DNA from: Chitinophaga jiangningensis
Lineage (GTDB): Bacteria; Bacteroidota; Bacteroidia; Chitinophagales; Chitinophagaceae
Direction: 5' to 3'
DNA length: 64,000 nucleotides
NCBI RefSeq assembly: GCF_900142605.1
Contig: NZ_FRBL01000009.1
Span: 372,001 to 436,000, forward strand
Below, one piece after another: positions 1 through 9,410 of this stretch. Each line of letters begins with the position of its first letter. Positions within the stretch are counted from its first letter, which is position 1. The position numbers were made by a program, and so were the translations under genes. The notes beneath the pieces are model-generated. The model was not told the DNA's origin, did no database searches, and saw only the letters and a list, made by a program, of their open reading frames with translations.

Positions 1-828
1 AACCGCAAAGGCAAAAGGCCCAAAACGCCTCCAACCGCAGCTTCCAGGGAAACGAAGAAATTCTTTAAGGAACTGCAGAAACAACTGCCCGCCATGGCAG
101 CCAAACAGGCGGACCGCCTGCAGCAGTTCCTTGTGAACCAGCGCAGCTGGAAAGCAGCCCAATGGCTGGAACTTTTCCTCCACAACCCATTGATGTTTGT
201 ATTTGCCAACAGACTCATCTGGGCAGTGTACGATGAAGAAAACCAGCTGATGACCAGCTTCCGCTGCACAGAGGATTCCAGACTCATCACCATCAGCGGT
301 GCTGCCATTGAGCTGCCACCCTTTGCCAGCGTGCGTTTACTGCATCCGCTGCAAATGGATGCCCAGGCCATGCAACAATGGAAAGAGCACCTGGCAGCCA
401 ATAACATCATCCCGGCTTTTGAACAGCTGGATCGCCAGGTTACCACCCTGCAGCCGGAGCAAGCGCTGCAAACAGTGATGGGCGACTTTGAAGATATCGC
501 CGCTGACATGGAAGTGATGCAACAGCACCTGCTCAGCAGAGGCTGGCAGCCGCAAACAAATGAAGAAGGCGTGGCCCATACCTGGTATAAGTCCAACGAC
601 ATACAACAGGTAGAAGCCCGCATCGCCACCTATAATATTTACCAGGAGTCAGGTATCCGCTGCAAGCTCGGCAACCTGTATTTCACCAGGCAGCTTACTA
701 CAGCACAGATCAGCAGCGCGGTTACCGCGCCTGCTGACGTGCTGCAGCTTTGCAAAGTGCCGCCGGTATTCTATTCAGAGGCAGTAACCGATATTGCCAT
801 GTCGAGGGTAAAAATGGAACTGGTGTAA
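1..828 (+). CDS. DUF4132 (MolR-like) protein, C-terminal part
   Basis: The reading frame is open from base 1, so this is the 3' part of a longer gene; the ATG at 94 is internal. The last ~275 residues are visible. The stretch around 'FVFANRLIWAVYDEENQ' and the following alternation of strands and helices resemble the C-terminal domain of DUF4132 proteins (often fused to WGR domains, related to E. coli MolR/YehI). Molecular function is not established for this family. No signal peptide can be judged because the N-terminus lies outside the window. Family assignment is from pattern recognition and is moderately sure. Confidence 0.65.
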   Translation, partial: NRKGKRPKTPPTAASRETKKFFKELQKQLPAMAAKQADRLQQFLVNQRSWKAAQWLELFLHNPLMFVFANRLIWAVYDEENQLMTSFRCTEDSRLITISGAAIELPPFASVRLLHPLQMDAQAMQQWKEHLAANNIIPAFEQLDRQVTTLQPEQALQTVMGDFEDIAADMEVMQQHLLSRGWQPQTNEEGVAHTWYKSNDIQQVEARIATYNIYQESGIRCKLGNLYFTRQLTTAQISSAVTAPADVLQLCKVPPVFYSEAVTDIAMSRVKMELV

Positions 829-895
829 TAATCCAGGCATTACCGGGATTTTATTCGTAATTTTTCCAGCATTGGAAACGCAATAAAATCCACTT

Positions 896-2470
896 ATGCA
901 AACAATTTTTCAGCGGCTGGCAGCACTCAGCATCCTGCTTGGTGCCACCATCCAGCTCTACGCAGTGAACATTATTCCAATGCCGGCGGAAGTAAAAGAA
1001 AACGGCACCATTTTTACCCTCTCCCCCAGCACTACTATCTCAGGAAACAGCCCGGCAGAAGCAGCGTATTTACAGGCAGCGCTGGAACAAACGACGGGCC
1101 TGCATCTCCCTACTAACGGAAAAGGACAAACGAACAACATCAGGCTGGAAGTAAACAGCAAATTGCTCACACAACTGGGCCAGGAAGGCTATACCCTTCA
1201 CAGTGATGCCAAAGGCGTGCTGATACGTGCCGCTACCGCCGGCGGCGTATTTTATGGCGTGCAGTCGATGAGACAACTGGTTGCCACTAACGGTAACGTA
1301 CATACGATAACTGGAGTGGACATTACCGACAAACCCCGCTTTGGCTGGCGCTCCTTCATGCTGGATGAAGCCAGGCACTTTCAGGGTACAGCAGCAGTGA
1401 AACAATTGCTGGAGGAGATGTCGGTGCTGAAGATGAACACCTTCCACTGGCACTTAACAGACGATCAGGGCTGGCGCATAGAGATCAAAAAGTACCCGTT
1501 ACTGGCGCAGGTGGGCAGTCACCGCGACTCCTCACAAACAGCCTTTAACAGTAAAGTATACCGCGTGGTAAAGCATGAAGGCTTTTATACGCAGGAGCAG
1601 ATCAGGGATATTATTCAATACGCTGCCGCCAGGCACATTACCATTGTTCCGGAAATAGAAATGCCCGGGCATGCCAGCGCCGCCATAGCAGCCTATCCCT
1701 GGCTGGGCACGCGTCATGAACAGATTGCAGTGCCTGCGCAATTTGGCGTGCATTACAACGTGTTTAATGTAACCGATCCTAAAGTAATTACTTTCCTGCA
1801 GGATGTATTGCAGGAAGTGATGGGATTATTTCCGTCGAGAGTGATTCATATTGGTGGGGATGAAGTAAAGTATGATCAATGGAAAGCGGATTCCGGGGTG
1901 GTGCGTTATATGCGTGCGCATCAGCTCAATTCTCCCGCCGATCTACAGATTGCTTTTACCAATAGTATTTCCAATTTCCTGGCCGGTAGAAACCGCCGCA
2001 TGATGGGCTGGAACGAGATTATGGGTATCAAGCTGCATGAGTATAATGATGCAAAAGATGTTGCCGGCAAGGAAAAGCTGGCGCCCGGTACCATTGTACA
2101 GTTCTGGAAGGGCGACCTGTCACTGATCCGCGATGCGGTTTCAAAAGGTTATGACGTGGTCAATTCCTATCACTCATTTACTTACCTGGATTACGATTTC
2201 AAGTTGGATAAAGCATATAGTTTCGATCCTGTTCCAAACGGACTGGAATCGCAATACGAAAATAAAATTCTGGGCAGCGGCTGCCAGATGTGGGGCGAGT
2301 TTTTACCGGATGTGAAAACCATGACCAGCAGGGTGTTTCCACGCCTGGCAGCTTATGCAGAAGCCGGCTGGACCAGCACCGGTAACAAAGATTATGAGCG
2401 GTTTAAAAAGGGGCTGCCGTTCTTTTATGAGCGCTGGGAAAAAGCAGGGATTATTTTTCAGCGGCAATAA
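896..2470 (+). CDS. Beta-N-acetylhexosaminidase, GH20
   Basis: Exo-acting glycosidase expected to remove terminal GlcNAc/GalNAc from chitooligosaccharides or glycoprotein glycans. The 524 residues show an N-terminal signal peptide (residues 1-23), a GH20b-like N-terminal domain up to about residue 145 and the catalytic barrel starting at 'FGWRSFMLDEARHF'. The catalytic pair of substrate-assisted hydrolysis is visible as D322-E323 in 'HIGGDEV', and 'HWHLTDDQGWR' is the usual substrate-site segment. No lipobox is seen, so it is probably periplasmic. It converges with the GH18/SusCD block, and both activities fit N-glycan or chitin breakdown. A strong terminator follows. Confidence 0.95.
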   Translation: MQTIFQRLAALSILLGATIQLYAVNIIPMPAEVKENGTIFTLSPSTTISGNSPAEAAYLQAALEQTTGLHLPTNGKGQTNNIRLEVNSKLLTQLGQEGYTLHSDAKGVLIRAATAGGVFYGVQSMRQLVATNGNVHTITGVDITDKPRFGWRSFMLDEARHFQGTAAVKQLLEEMSVLKMNTFHWHLTDDQGWRIEIKKYPLLAQVGSHRDSSQTAFNSKVYRVVKHEGFYTQEQIRDIIQYAAARHITIVPEIEMPGHASAAIAAYPWLGTRHEQIAVPAQFGVHYNVFNVTDPKVITFLQDVLQEVMGLFPSRVIHIGGDEVKYDQWKADSGVVRYMRAHQLNSPADLQIAFTNSISNFLAGRNRRMMGWNEIMGIKLHEYNDAKDVAGKEKLAPGTIVQFWKGDLSLIRDAVSKGYDVVNSYHSFTYLDYDFKLDKAYSFDPVPNGLESQYENKILGSGCQMWGEFLPDVKTMTSRVFPRLAAYAEAGWTSTGNKDYERFKKGLPFFYERWEKAGIIFQRQ

Positions 2471-2499
2471 ATATTTTCAGCAGAACATTGCTGTAGAAG

Positions 2500-2530
2500 G
2501 GCCGGAACTAAAGGTTCCGGCCTTTTCTTT
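2500..2530 (+). terminator. Rho-independent terminator of the GH20 gene
   Basis: Perfect 9-bp stem (2500-2508 with 2514-2522, GGCCGGAAC/GTTCCGGCC) with a 5-base loop, followed by a T-rich run; 30 bases after the GH20 stop codon. Confidence 0.85.
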
Positions 2531-2719
2531 ATTTACTAGCGAAAAAAAGCAACTTAACCGCCCCGTATTGTTGGGGATACTCCACACCAACGAATCGTCC
2601 TAAAACCGCCACCAGTGGTGCAAATCCGTTACTTTCAGGCAGTTATAAGATTGGCGAAATGAGGCATTGAATTCAGCATGAAATTGGAATTAGTTTGATT
2701 GAACCATTCATAAAATTTT

Positions 2720-2968
2720 ATGAGGAACCTACCCGCAACAATCGGATTGATGATGGTATTATTTATCGCTGCATTTTTTATCCGTAGGGATGACCATCAG
2801 GTGGATGCGCAAACCATGCCGGGTTTAACAGCAACATGGCAGGATACGTTTCCGCCCAAACCAAGGCCAGACACTGGTAAATGGCCACAGCACCATCCTA
2901 AGAAGGATAAGAAACATGACCGTGATACTACAGGTAAAAGAAGAGATACCCTGGGCATCAGGCAATAG
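2720..2968 (+). CDS. Small exported Pro/Lys-rich protein, unknown function
   Basis: An 82-residue ORF with a hydrophobic N-terminal segment (about residues 8-21) that could be a signal peptide or membrane anchor, then a polar tail rich in Pro, Lys, Asp and His ('PPKPRP', 'HHPKKDKKHDRD'). No domain is recognised. It stands alone, is followed by its own perfect terminator, and has no competing ORF of better quality on either strand, which supports it as a real gene. Function unknown. Confidence 0.55.
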   Translation: MRNLPATIGLMMVLFIAAFFIRRDDHQVDAQTMPGLTATWQDTFPPKPRPDTGKWPQHHPKKDKKHDRDTTGKRRDTLGIRQ

Positions 2969-2993
2969 CAACCCATCATTAATTAGTAAAGCA

Positions 2994-3032
2994 GAACGCC
3001 GCATCAGACATACTGATGCGGCGTTCATTTTT
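2994..3032. terminator. Strong terminator, possibly bidirectional
   Basis: Perfect 14-bp stem (2994-3007 with 3013-3026) with loop ACATA and a T-run on the plus side. It separates the small ORF at 2720 from the convergent GH18 gene. Confidence 0.85.
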
Positions 3033-3065
3033 CCATTACCTCCTGGTTAAACGATTAGCCATCAC

Positions 3066-4004
3066 TCAAGGCGTGTAGGTAATAGCACTTCCGTACAGCA
3101 CATTGGATACAGCAGAAAATAAAGTCGCTTTATTAGTGCTCGTCAGATTATACCACAGGTAGATACCATAGCCGTTGTTCTTGGTTTGGTTCGCCAGGTT
3201 AACGCAGGTACTCTGGCTGGTGCTCATGATATTTACAGCAGCCGGACCTAAATTAGCCTTGGTTAAACCTGCCACATTAGGCACGGAGTAAGTGCCGTAG
3301 ATGGCATTCCAGCTGTAGTTTACAAAGTCGCCCGCCTTTTTGCCGCCATAAGATAATCTGCTAGCGGCCGGACCGTAATAATAGAAAGAAATAATCTTGG
3401 AAGGCATCAGCGTACGCAGTTCTTCCAGCAGAAATACGAAAGAGCTGTCGTTTGGCTGCGGCAAACCATTGTTACCATAATCTGCATACTCATCGTCGAA
3501 ATCAATCCCATCCAGGTTGTAGTAGGAAACAGTGTCTGCCAGTTGCTGGGCAAAGTCATGCGCTTTGGCCCTGCTTGTAAAGTTACAGAAGCCCGCCCCC
3601 TGGTGGTTTCCCAGGATAGAGAGCAGTACTTTCATTCCCTTGTTTTGCAAAGGAACAATCTGGGTAGCCCTGTTTACCAATACATTGCTTACCTGCGGAT
3701 TGTTGTACAGGTAGGCTTTGCTGGTAGTGGTGTTGTAATTGATATTGGCCGCAAAGATGATGGCAATATCAAAGAGCTGCTGACCGCCGGTGGTCAGCGT
3801 ATATTTCCCGGCATTCAACATACTGTTGCTGTTGACCTCTACATACACTACAGATTTACCGCCTGCTTTGGTAACTGTTTCTGTTTTGGGAGTGGAACTG
3901 GTGGCAGGTGTGGCGGCATCTTTTCTGCAAGAAGCAAAACTAATCGCTGCAACGGCTGTAATGACCAGCATTACATGCTGCACGGCGTGGAATCTGGATG
4001 TCAT
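3066..4004 (-). CDS. EndoH-like endo-beta-N-acetylglucosaminidase lipoprotein, GH18
   Basis: Expected to cut the chitobiose core of high-mannose N-glycans (EndoH/EndoF type activity), anchored at the cell envelope. The 312 residues start with a lipoprotein signal peptide and lipobox 'FASC' (Cys26). The GH18 catalytic motif DGIDFDDE spans residues 165-172, with E172 as likely acid/base and D170 as the assisting residue; the following 'YADYGNNG' is the segment typical of the Endo H branch rather than of true chitinases. The gene lies 470 bases downstream of susD on the same strand, so it is probably the surface enzyme of this uptake locus. Exact substrate is inferred. Confidence 0.88.
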   Translation of the reverse strand: MTSRFHAVQHVMLVITAVAAISFASCRKDAATPATSSTPKTETVTKAGGKSVVYVEVNSNSMLNAGKYTLTTGGQQLFDIAIIFAANINYNTTTSKAYLYNNPQVSNVLVNRATQIVPLQNKGMKVLLSILGNHQGAGFCNFTSRAKAHDFAQQLADTVSYYNLDGIDFDDEYADYGNNGLPQPNDSSFVFLLEELRTLMPSKIISFYYYGPAASRLSYGGKKAGDFVNYSWNAIYGTYSVPNVAGLTKANLGPAAVNIMSTSQSTCVNLANQTKNNGYGIYLWYNLTSTNKATLFSAVSNVLYGSAITYTP

Positions 4005-4472
4005 GTTACTACTTTTGAAGGTTTAAGAAAACAATAAAAAATAAAGGGTCGGATCGTGGAATGGGCTATGGGTCTGACAGTGTTGCTAAATCATTCCGAC
4101 CAGAAAATAATGGAATGCTCATTGAATATAGGGAAAAATCCAGATTTTCACTAAAACGTTTAAGCACAGTACTGCAAAGGATTTGAAGGCTGTTTAGCAG
4201 AGGAGTTACAACGCTGGCTGGGATTGCCCGCAGCGGGTTGCTAAACTTACGGGATCGTACATACGAAATAAGCACCCTGCTTAGCGACGCGTATGTCCGA
4301 AGCCCTCTGCCACCGAAGGTGGCAGAGGGCTTCGGAGAAGCAGAGGCCGAAGGCCTCTGCTTCTCCGAAATAGGAAAAACAAGTGCTACCTAAGCATAAA
4401 AAAGTCCGGCACCTTGGGTACCGGACTTTAGAAATTACGGGGGGCCGAAGGTCCCCGGGAATTGCTAAATAA
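4005..4472. repeat. Intergenic region with four palindromes, downstream of susD
   Basis: No gene seen. It contains two tandem perfect hairpins, 4296-4336 (19-bp stem, GAA loop) and 4333-4367 (16-bp stem, GAA loop), sharing four bases. A third hairpin at 4401-4429 (13 bp, one mismatch, TTG loop) and a fourth at about 4440-4456 (GGGGCC/GGTCCCC around GAA) follow. The last two lie just past the susD stop and may act as terminators for it; the first two look like a palindromic intergenic element. Similar GAA/TTC-loop hairpins recur elsewhere in the window. Confidence 0.7.
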
Positions 4473-6053
4473 CTAATACAAATAATTCTGCTCCATATTC
4501 GGATTAGCCAGCATCTCGCTCAACGGAATCGGATAACGCACATCCCTTTCCGGATTGCAATTGCGCGTTTCTACCAGCGTAGGCTGCCCCGTCCGCGGAT
4601 CATTGGCCCCATACACCTGCCCCGTCATCACCGTACCCAGGATCTTCCACCTGCGGATATCGAAGAAACGGGCACCCTCGAAACACAGCTCCGACATGCG
4701 TTCCCGACGGATCAGCGCACGCAGGCTCTCCTGCGTATTATATTTGGCTGCATCCACAGCCGGCATGCCTGCACGATTACGGATCTGATTGATGTAAAGC
4801 AACACATCAGGATTTTGCCAGTCGCCGGTTTCCACGAGCGACTCCACATAATACAGCAGCACTTCCGCATAACGGATGATCATGTAATCCAGGTTCTTGG
4901 TGCTGGCATTACGATCCTTCGGGTCCAGGTATTTATTCACCCAGTAACCGGTGGTAGTAGAAAACTGTGCACCTATTTTATCGGTACCTACATCGCCAAA
5001 CGGCTGCAGGGTTACACCCTGGTACACCTGCCCCGGCAGCAGCACTGTGGCGGCCAATCGGGGATCACGGTTGTTTTTGTAGTTAGGCGTTTTCCGGTAG
5101 ATCTCCTGCGAATCGGCAGGCAATTCTCCCAGTGTTTTACCCTGGAGGGTTTCGAAGTTATTCACGACCACGCTCGTGGGCGACACTACTGTCTTCCCCC
5201 CTACCCCTGCCGGTGCAAAAGTATTCCATGCCCCGGCACAACCGGCATCCTTGAAAAAGATGCGCTCCTTGTTCAGCTCACCGGCATATAAAAACAACTC
5301 GGCATAACTGTTCACCTTCGCATTACTGCTCTTATACAGGGCAAATACACCCTGGTCCATCACCGCTTTGGCATTGGCTTTGGCTACGTCATAGTTACCA
5401 TAAAACATGGCCAGCTTAGCCATCAGGGCATAACATACACCGGATGAAATACGCCAGGCTTCTTTACTGTCGTAAGAAGCAGGCAAATTAGGTGCGCAGG
5501 CCGCCAGCTCGTCCATCACGAATTTATAAACCTCCTCCTCGGTATTTCTTTTCAGGTCATCATCCAGCGGATCTACTGATTTTGTTACAATCGGCAGTCC
5601 GCCAAAAAACATCAGCAGCTCCATATGATAGTAGGCACGCATTGCGCGGGCCTCATTTTTATAACGCTGCTTCAGGGTCGAGTCCATAAAGCAACGATCC
5701 ACATTCTCCAGAAAACGGCAGGCACGGCGGATATCTTTATAATCATCCCGCCACACACCCAAGGCTACATCCCAGTTGCTGTTGGCCAAACCTTTGGCGT
5801 AAATTTCATACGACCCACGGGTGTCCTGACGTGCCACTGCCTCGTCGCTCAAAGCAGAAAGGAACATCAGCTGCCGGCCATCGGACCCGCCAGGCAGGCC
5901 CGCATATACGGAGCCTAATGCTCCTGTGGCATTGGCTTCTGTTTTCCACCAGCTCTCGTCCGTCACAGAATCCGGATCATCATGCGTCAGAAACTTGGTG
6001 CAACTGCCGAACAGTAGCGCAAATAATAATATCCAGGATTTATTGATATGCAT
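4473..6053 (-). CDS. SusD/RagB-family glycan-binding outer-membrane lipoprotein
   Basis: Surface lipoprotein that captures glycan and feeds it to the SusC pore. The start at 6053 (MHINKSW...) is chosen because it gives a short signal peptide with lipobox 'LFGSC'; the frame is open further upstream but would lengthen the leader by 22 residues and overlap susC. The 526 residues carry the RagB/SusD N-terminal region with TPR-like helices ('KNEARAMRAYYHMELLMFFGG') and the C-terminal segment 'LIRRERMSELCFEGARFFDIRRW', highly typical of the family. It lies 11 bases downstream of susC in the same operon. Confidence 0.95.
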   Translation of the reverse strand: MHINKSWILLFALLFGSCTKFLTHDDPDSVTDESWWKTEANATGALGSVYAGLPGGSDGRQLMFLSALSDEAVARQDTRGSYEIYAKGLANSNWDVALGVWRDDYKDIRRACRFLENVDRCFMDSTLKQRYKNEARAMRAYYHMELLMFFGGLPIVTKSVDPLDDDLKRNTEEEVYKFVMDELAACAPNLPASYDSKEAWRISSGVCYALMAKLAMFYGNYDVAKANAKAVMDQGVFALYKSSNAKVNSYAELFLYAGELNKERIFFKDAGCAGAWNTFAPAGVGGKTVVSPTSVVVNNFETLQGKTLGELPADSQEIYRKTPNYKNNRDPRLAATVLLPGQVYQGVTLQPFGDVGTDKIGAQFSTTTGYWVNKYLDPKDRNASTKNLDYMIIRYAEVLLYYVESLVETGDWQNPDVLLYINQIRNRAGMPAVDAAKYNTQESLRALIRRERMSELCFEGARFFDIRRWKILGTVMTGQVYGANDPRTGQPTLVETRNCNPERDVRYPIPLSEMLANPNMEQNYLY

Positions 6054-6064
6054 GATTGTACTAT

Positions 6065-9000
6065 TTAGAATTGAATGTTTACACCAGCAATAAATGATTT
6101 CATAATACCGTACGTCCATTGGTTACCCTGGCTCTCAGGGTCCATCAGCGTCATGTCCGTCAGTGTCCAGATGTTCTGGGCATTCACATAAGCCCTGATA
6201 CGACTGATACCGGCGCGTTTCAGGCCATCGGTCATAATGTTATAGCCAAGCTGAATGTATTTCAGACGCAGGTAAGCACCGTTTTCAAACCAGAAATCAG
6301 AACTGGGTTTGTTGTTGGCCGGTGCGGAATTCAAACGCGGGAAACGGGCATTGGTGCGCTCCGGCGTCCAATAATTGGCCGCATAGTATTTGGTAGGTAC
6401 GCCCCCATCCTTACTCAGGTCCAGCGGCAATGCCAGCATCCCCTGCAAGTAGCCATCGGAGCTGTTTACGCCTTGCAGCAAAAATTCAAGGTCCAGCTTC
6501 TTCCAGCTCAGGTGCACGTTTGCGAAGTAATTCATGGTAGGCAGGTTGCTCCCAATTCTGCGCTGATCACCGGCGTCAATCGCCTTGTTATTGTTCAGGT
6601 CGAGGTACTTGATATCCCCCGGCTTAGCGCCTGGCAATACCGGCACCAGCGGATTACCAGCAGCATCAAAATCAGTGGCCTGCAGCAGGCCATCGGTACG
6701 ATAACCAAACCAGGCATCAATAGGGCCGCCTACTTCATTGATTTTGGTAGTGGTTGCCTCGGTGCCTTCCGCCAGTTTCAGGATACGGTTTTTGTTACCC
6801 GTAACACCAGGGCGTACGCTTAAGCTGATGTCCTTCGTGAGTTGTGCATTATAGTTTAATGACACCTCCCATCCCTTGTTGGACACCTCACCGATGTTGA
6901 AAGGAATATCATCTTCAAAACCTCCGGTATACGACAGCTGTGGCAGCAGGATCATACCGGTGGTTTTCTTATCGTAGTAATCAGCCACCAGCTCCAGCTT
7001 ACCGCCAAACAAACCGAGGTCCAGCCCAATATCCAGCATGTTCACCGTTTCCCAACCGATTTCAGGATTACCATTCGTTTGTTCGACCCCGTTACTATTG
7101 GAAATAGTAGTCTGGTACAGGTAGAGACCTATACCTTCATTTCCTAATTTGCCGTAGGAAGCACGGAGCTTCATATTACTCACTGCGCTTATGCTTTGCA
7201 TAAATGGCTCTTTGCTTACATTCCAGCCCACTGCAAAGGATGGGAAGAAACCATATTTTTTAGCGGGGCCAAATTTGGAGCTACCGTCTGCACGGCCTGT
7301 CAGTTCCAGCAGGTATTTATCTTTATAGGAATAGTTTGCTTTCGCATAGCCGGACATAATAGACCAGATGCTGAATGTAGTTTTATCATCGGAGCCGGAA
7401 CCCTGGGAGCTGCCGTTGTTTTCTTCCTGCGAGTAACCACCCATTACAAACAGGTGATGATCGCCTTTGTCCAGCGTATATTCCGCAGTACCACCTAAAT
7501 AATAGTAGGTGGTACGCGCCAGTTTATTAGAGCGTTGCTGTGTCCAGGTTTGCAGCAGCTGACCCGTATAATAATCCAGGAAATTATAGTTGTCGCGGGT
7601 ATCGATGGACATATCACTGTTCAGGCGGAAGCTAAACTGCCCGCGCAGGTATAGGTTTGGCAGCACTTCCCAGCGGGGTTGCAGGTTGATACTGCTTTGG
7701 CCAAACTCACTTTTCCTGATTCCGCCTTTCTCCGCATATGCGAGCGGGTTCACGATATCGGCAAAGCGACCATAAATTTCAGTACCATATTGGCTTCCGG
7801 GGTATTTTGGTAAGATGGTAGGTGGCACACGATATACGTCTTCCAGTATCCGGTTACCGCCGGAACCACTCACCCTGTTGGGCTGCGAGGTATTGCGCTT
7901 GATGGCCAGCAGGTCGATATTCACCAGCAGTTTTTTGCTGAGGGTAACAGAAGTATTAGCGCGGATATTGTATTTCCGCTGTTTGGATAAGGGGATCATC
8001 CCCTGCTGGTCCTGGTAGTTTACGTTCAGTGCAAAGCGCCCCATGTTATTACCACCACTCACTCCGATGGATTGACTGGTGATCGGAGAATATTTATCGA
8101 TGATCAGGTCCTGCCAGTTGGTATTGGGATATTTAACCGGATCTACGCCGGCGATGGTATTGGCAATGGCACTATCCGCGTAATAAGGCTGATTGCCGGC
8201 ATTTACCTGCGCTTCATTATAGAGTTTCATATATTCCCCTGCATCCACCAGGGAGGGCATGAAAGTGGGCGATTGCACGCCGTAATAGCCGTCATACATC
8301 ACGCTTACTTTACCGGGTACGCCGCGGCGGGTGGTGATCAGGATAACGCCGTTGGCGGCACGTGCACCGTAGCTGGAAGCAGCGGCGGCATCTTTCAGCA
8401 CTGTTACACTTTCGATGGTGAGCGGGTCGATATGGTTCATATCCATCGGTACACCATCTACGAGTACCAGCGGGTTGGAGTTGTTGAGCGTGCTGATACC
8501 GCGGATTTTTACCGTGGCTGCATCGCCCCCGGGCAATCCACTTCCCTGTTGCACCTGCAGGCCGGTAACACCACCCTGCAATGCCTGGGAGATGGTGGTG
8601 ATCGGCTTGCCGCTCATGGCCGAAGCTACATTCAGCGTGGCTACGGAGCTGGCTATATGTTTTCGTTGCTGCTCCGTGAGGCCGGTTACTACTACCTCAT
8701 CGAGTTTGGAAACGTTTTCTTTTAAAGCGATGGTGAGGCCGTTGTTCCCATTGCCGGAGCTGTATTCCTGCGGCAGGTAGCCGATCTGGGAAAATACCAG
8801 CAATTTATTTTTTGGTACACGCAGGCTGAAATAACCATCCGGATCGGAGGTGGTACCGATGTTGCCGTCTTTTAGTTTTACGGTTACACCCGGCAGTCCC
8901 TGTGGCGGTTCATGGGTATCATAGATCCGGCCTTTTACCAGTACCAGGGTATCCTCAGTGGCGTTGCTGCTTTTGCTTTGCCTGGGAGGCATGGCGGCCT

Positions 9001-9298
9001 TCGGCACAATGGTAACCTGGTTACCTGAAATCGTATAGCCGAGGGAGGTAGACTGTAAGCCTTTGTCGAGTATATCGGTGATGCCTGCGTGCATAAACAG
9101 GGTGATATTTCTCGCATCTGCTACCAGGTCATCTTTGTAGAAAAAGCGCCAGGCACTTTGTTCCTGGATTTGTTTGAACAGTTCCGTTACCGGTGCGTTT
9201 TTTAGTTTAACGAGCAGCTGCCCGTTCTGCGTGGCCGAAGCCGCCTGTGTTGCGGCAATACACAGGCATAGGAGCAGACTAACGTAGAGTTTTCGCAT
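6065..9298 (-). CDS. SusC/RagA TonB-dependent receptor with STN signalling domain
   Basis: Outer-membrane importer for oligosaccharides energised by TonB. Order of parts in 1077 residues: signal peptide (1-22), STN (secretin/TonB short N-terminal) domain about 28-95, carboxypeptidase-regulatory-like beta domain about 120-205 ('VKGRIYDTHEPPQGLPGVTV'), plug about 210-325 with the SusC signature 'LVLVDGVPMDMNHIDPLTIE', then the beta barrel ending in a C-terminal aromatic residue. The STN domain marks it as a transducer that contacts the FecR protein encoded directly upstream, so substrate binding likely controls the ECF sigma factor and hence this operon. Confidence 0.95.
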   Translation of the reverse strand: MRKLYVSLLLCLCIAATQAASATQNGQLLVKLKNAPVTELFKQIQEQSAWRFFYKDDLVADARNITLFMHAGITDILDKGLQSTSLGYTISGNQVTIVPKAAMPPRQSKSSNATEDTLVLVKGRIYDTHEPPQGLPGVTVKLKDGNIGTTSDPDGYFSLRVPKNKLLVFSQIGYLPQEYSSGNGNNGLTIALKENVSKLDEVVVTGLTEQQRKHIASSVATLNVASAMSGKPITTISQALQGGVTGLQVQQGSGLPGGDAATVKIRGISTLNNSNPLVLVDGVPMDMNHIDPLTIESVTVLKDAAAASSYGARAANGVILITTRRGVPGKVSVMYDGYYGVQSPTFMPSLVDAGEYMKLYNEAQVNAGNQPYYADSAIANTIAGVDPVKYPNTNWQDLIIDKYSPITSQSIGVSGGNNMGRFALNVNYQDQQGMIPLSKQRKYNIRANTSVTLSKKLLVNIDLLAIKRNTSQPNRVSGSGGNRILEDVYRVPPTILPKYPGSQYGTEIYGRFADIVNPLAYAEKGGIRKSEFGQSSINLQPRWEVLPNLYLRGQFSFRLNSDMSIDTRDNYNFLDYYTGQLLQTWTQQRSNKLARTTYYYLGGTAEYTLDKGDHHLFVMGGYSQEENNGSSQGSGSDDKTTFSIWSIMSGYAKANYSYKDKYLLELTGRADGSSKFGPAKKYGFFPSFAVGWNVSKEPFMQSISAVSNMKLRASYGKLGNEGIGLYLYQTTISNSNGVEQTNGNPEIGWETVNMLDIGLDLGLFGGKLELVADYYDKKTTGMILLPQLSYTGGFEDDIPFNIGEVSNKGWEVSLNYNAQLTKDISLSVRPGVTGNKNRILKLAEGTEATTTKINEVGGPIDAWFGYRTDGLLQATDFDAAGNPLVPVLPGAKPGDIKYLDLNNNKAIDAGDQRRIGSNLPTMNYFANVHLSWKKLDLEFLLQGVNSSDGYLQGMLALPLDLSKDGGVPTKYYAANYWTPERTNARFPRLNSAPANNKPSSDFWFENGAYLRLKYIQLGYNIMTDGLKRAGISRIRAYVNAQNIWTLTDMTLMDPESQGNQWTYGIMKSFIAGVNIQF

Positions 9299-9410
9299 AC
9301 ATCTATTTTGGATGGTTTAGAAAATAGTGATCCCTTCCGGTTTCTGCGCATAAAACCGGCTGGCAGCAACCGTTACGGCTGCTGATTGGTATTTGATAAA
9401 AGCCTATTTA

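Noticed and set aside
3543..4037. Plus-strand 164-codon ORF opposite the GH18 gene
   Set aside because: Antisense frame of a clear GH18 gene, with no recognisable domain and Cys/Gly-rich composition typical of shadow frames.
8072..8725. Plus-strand 217-codon ORF inside susC
   Set aside because: Shadow of the SusC plug region; no start context and no homology recognised.
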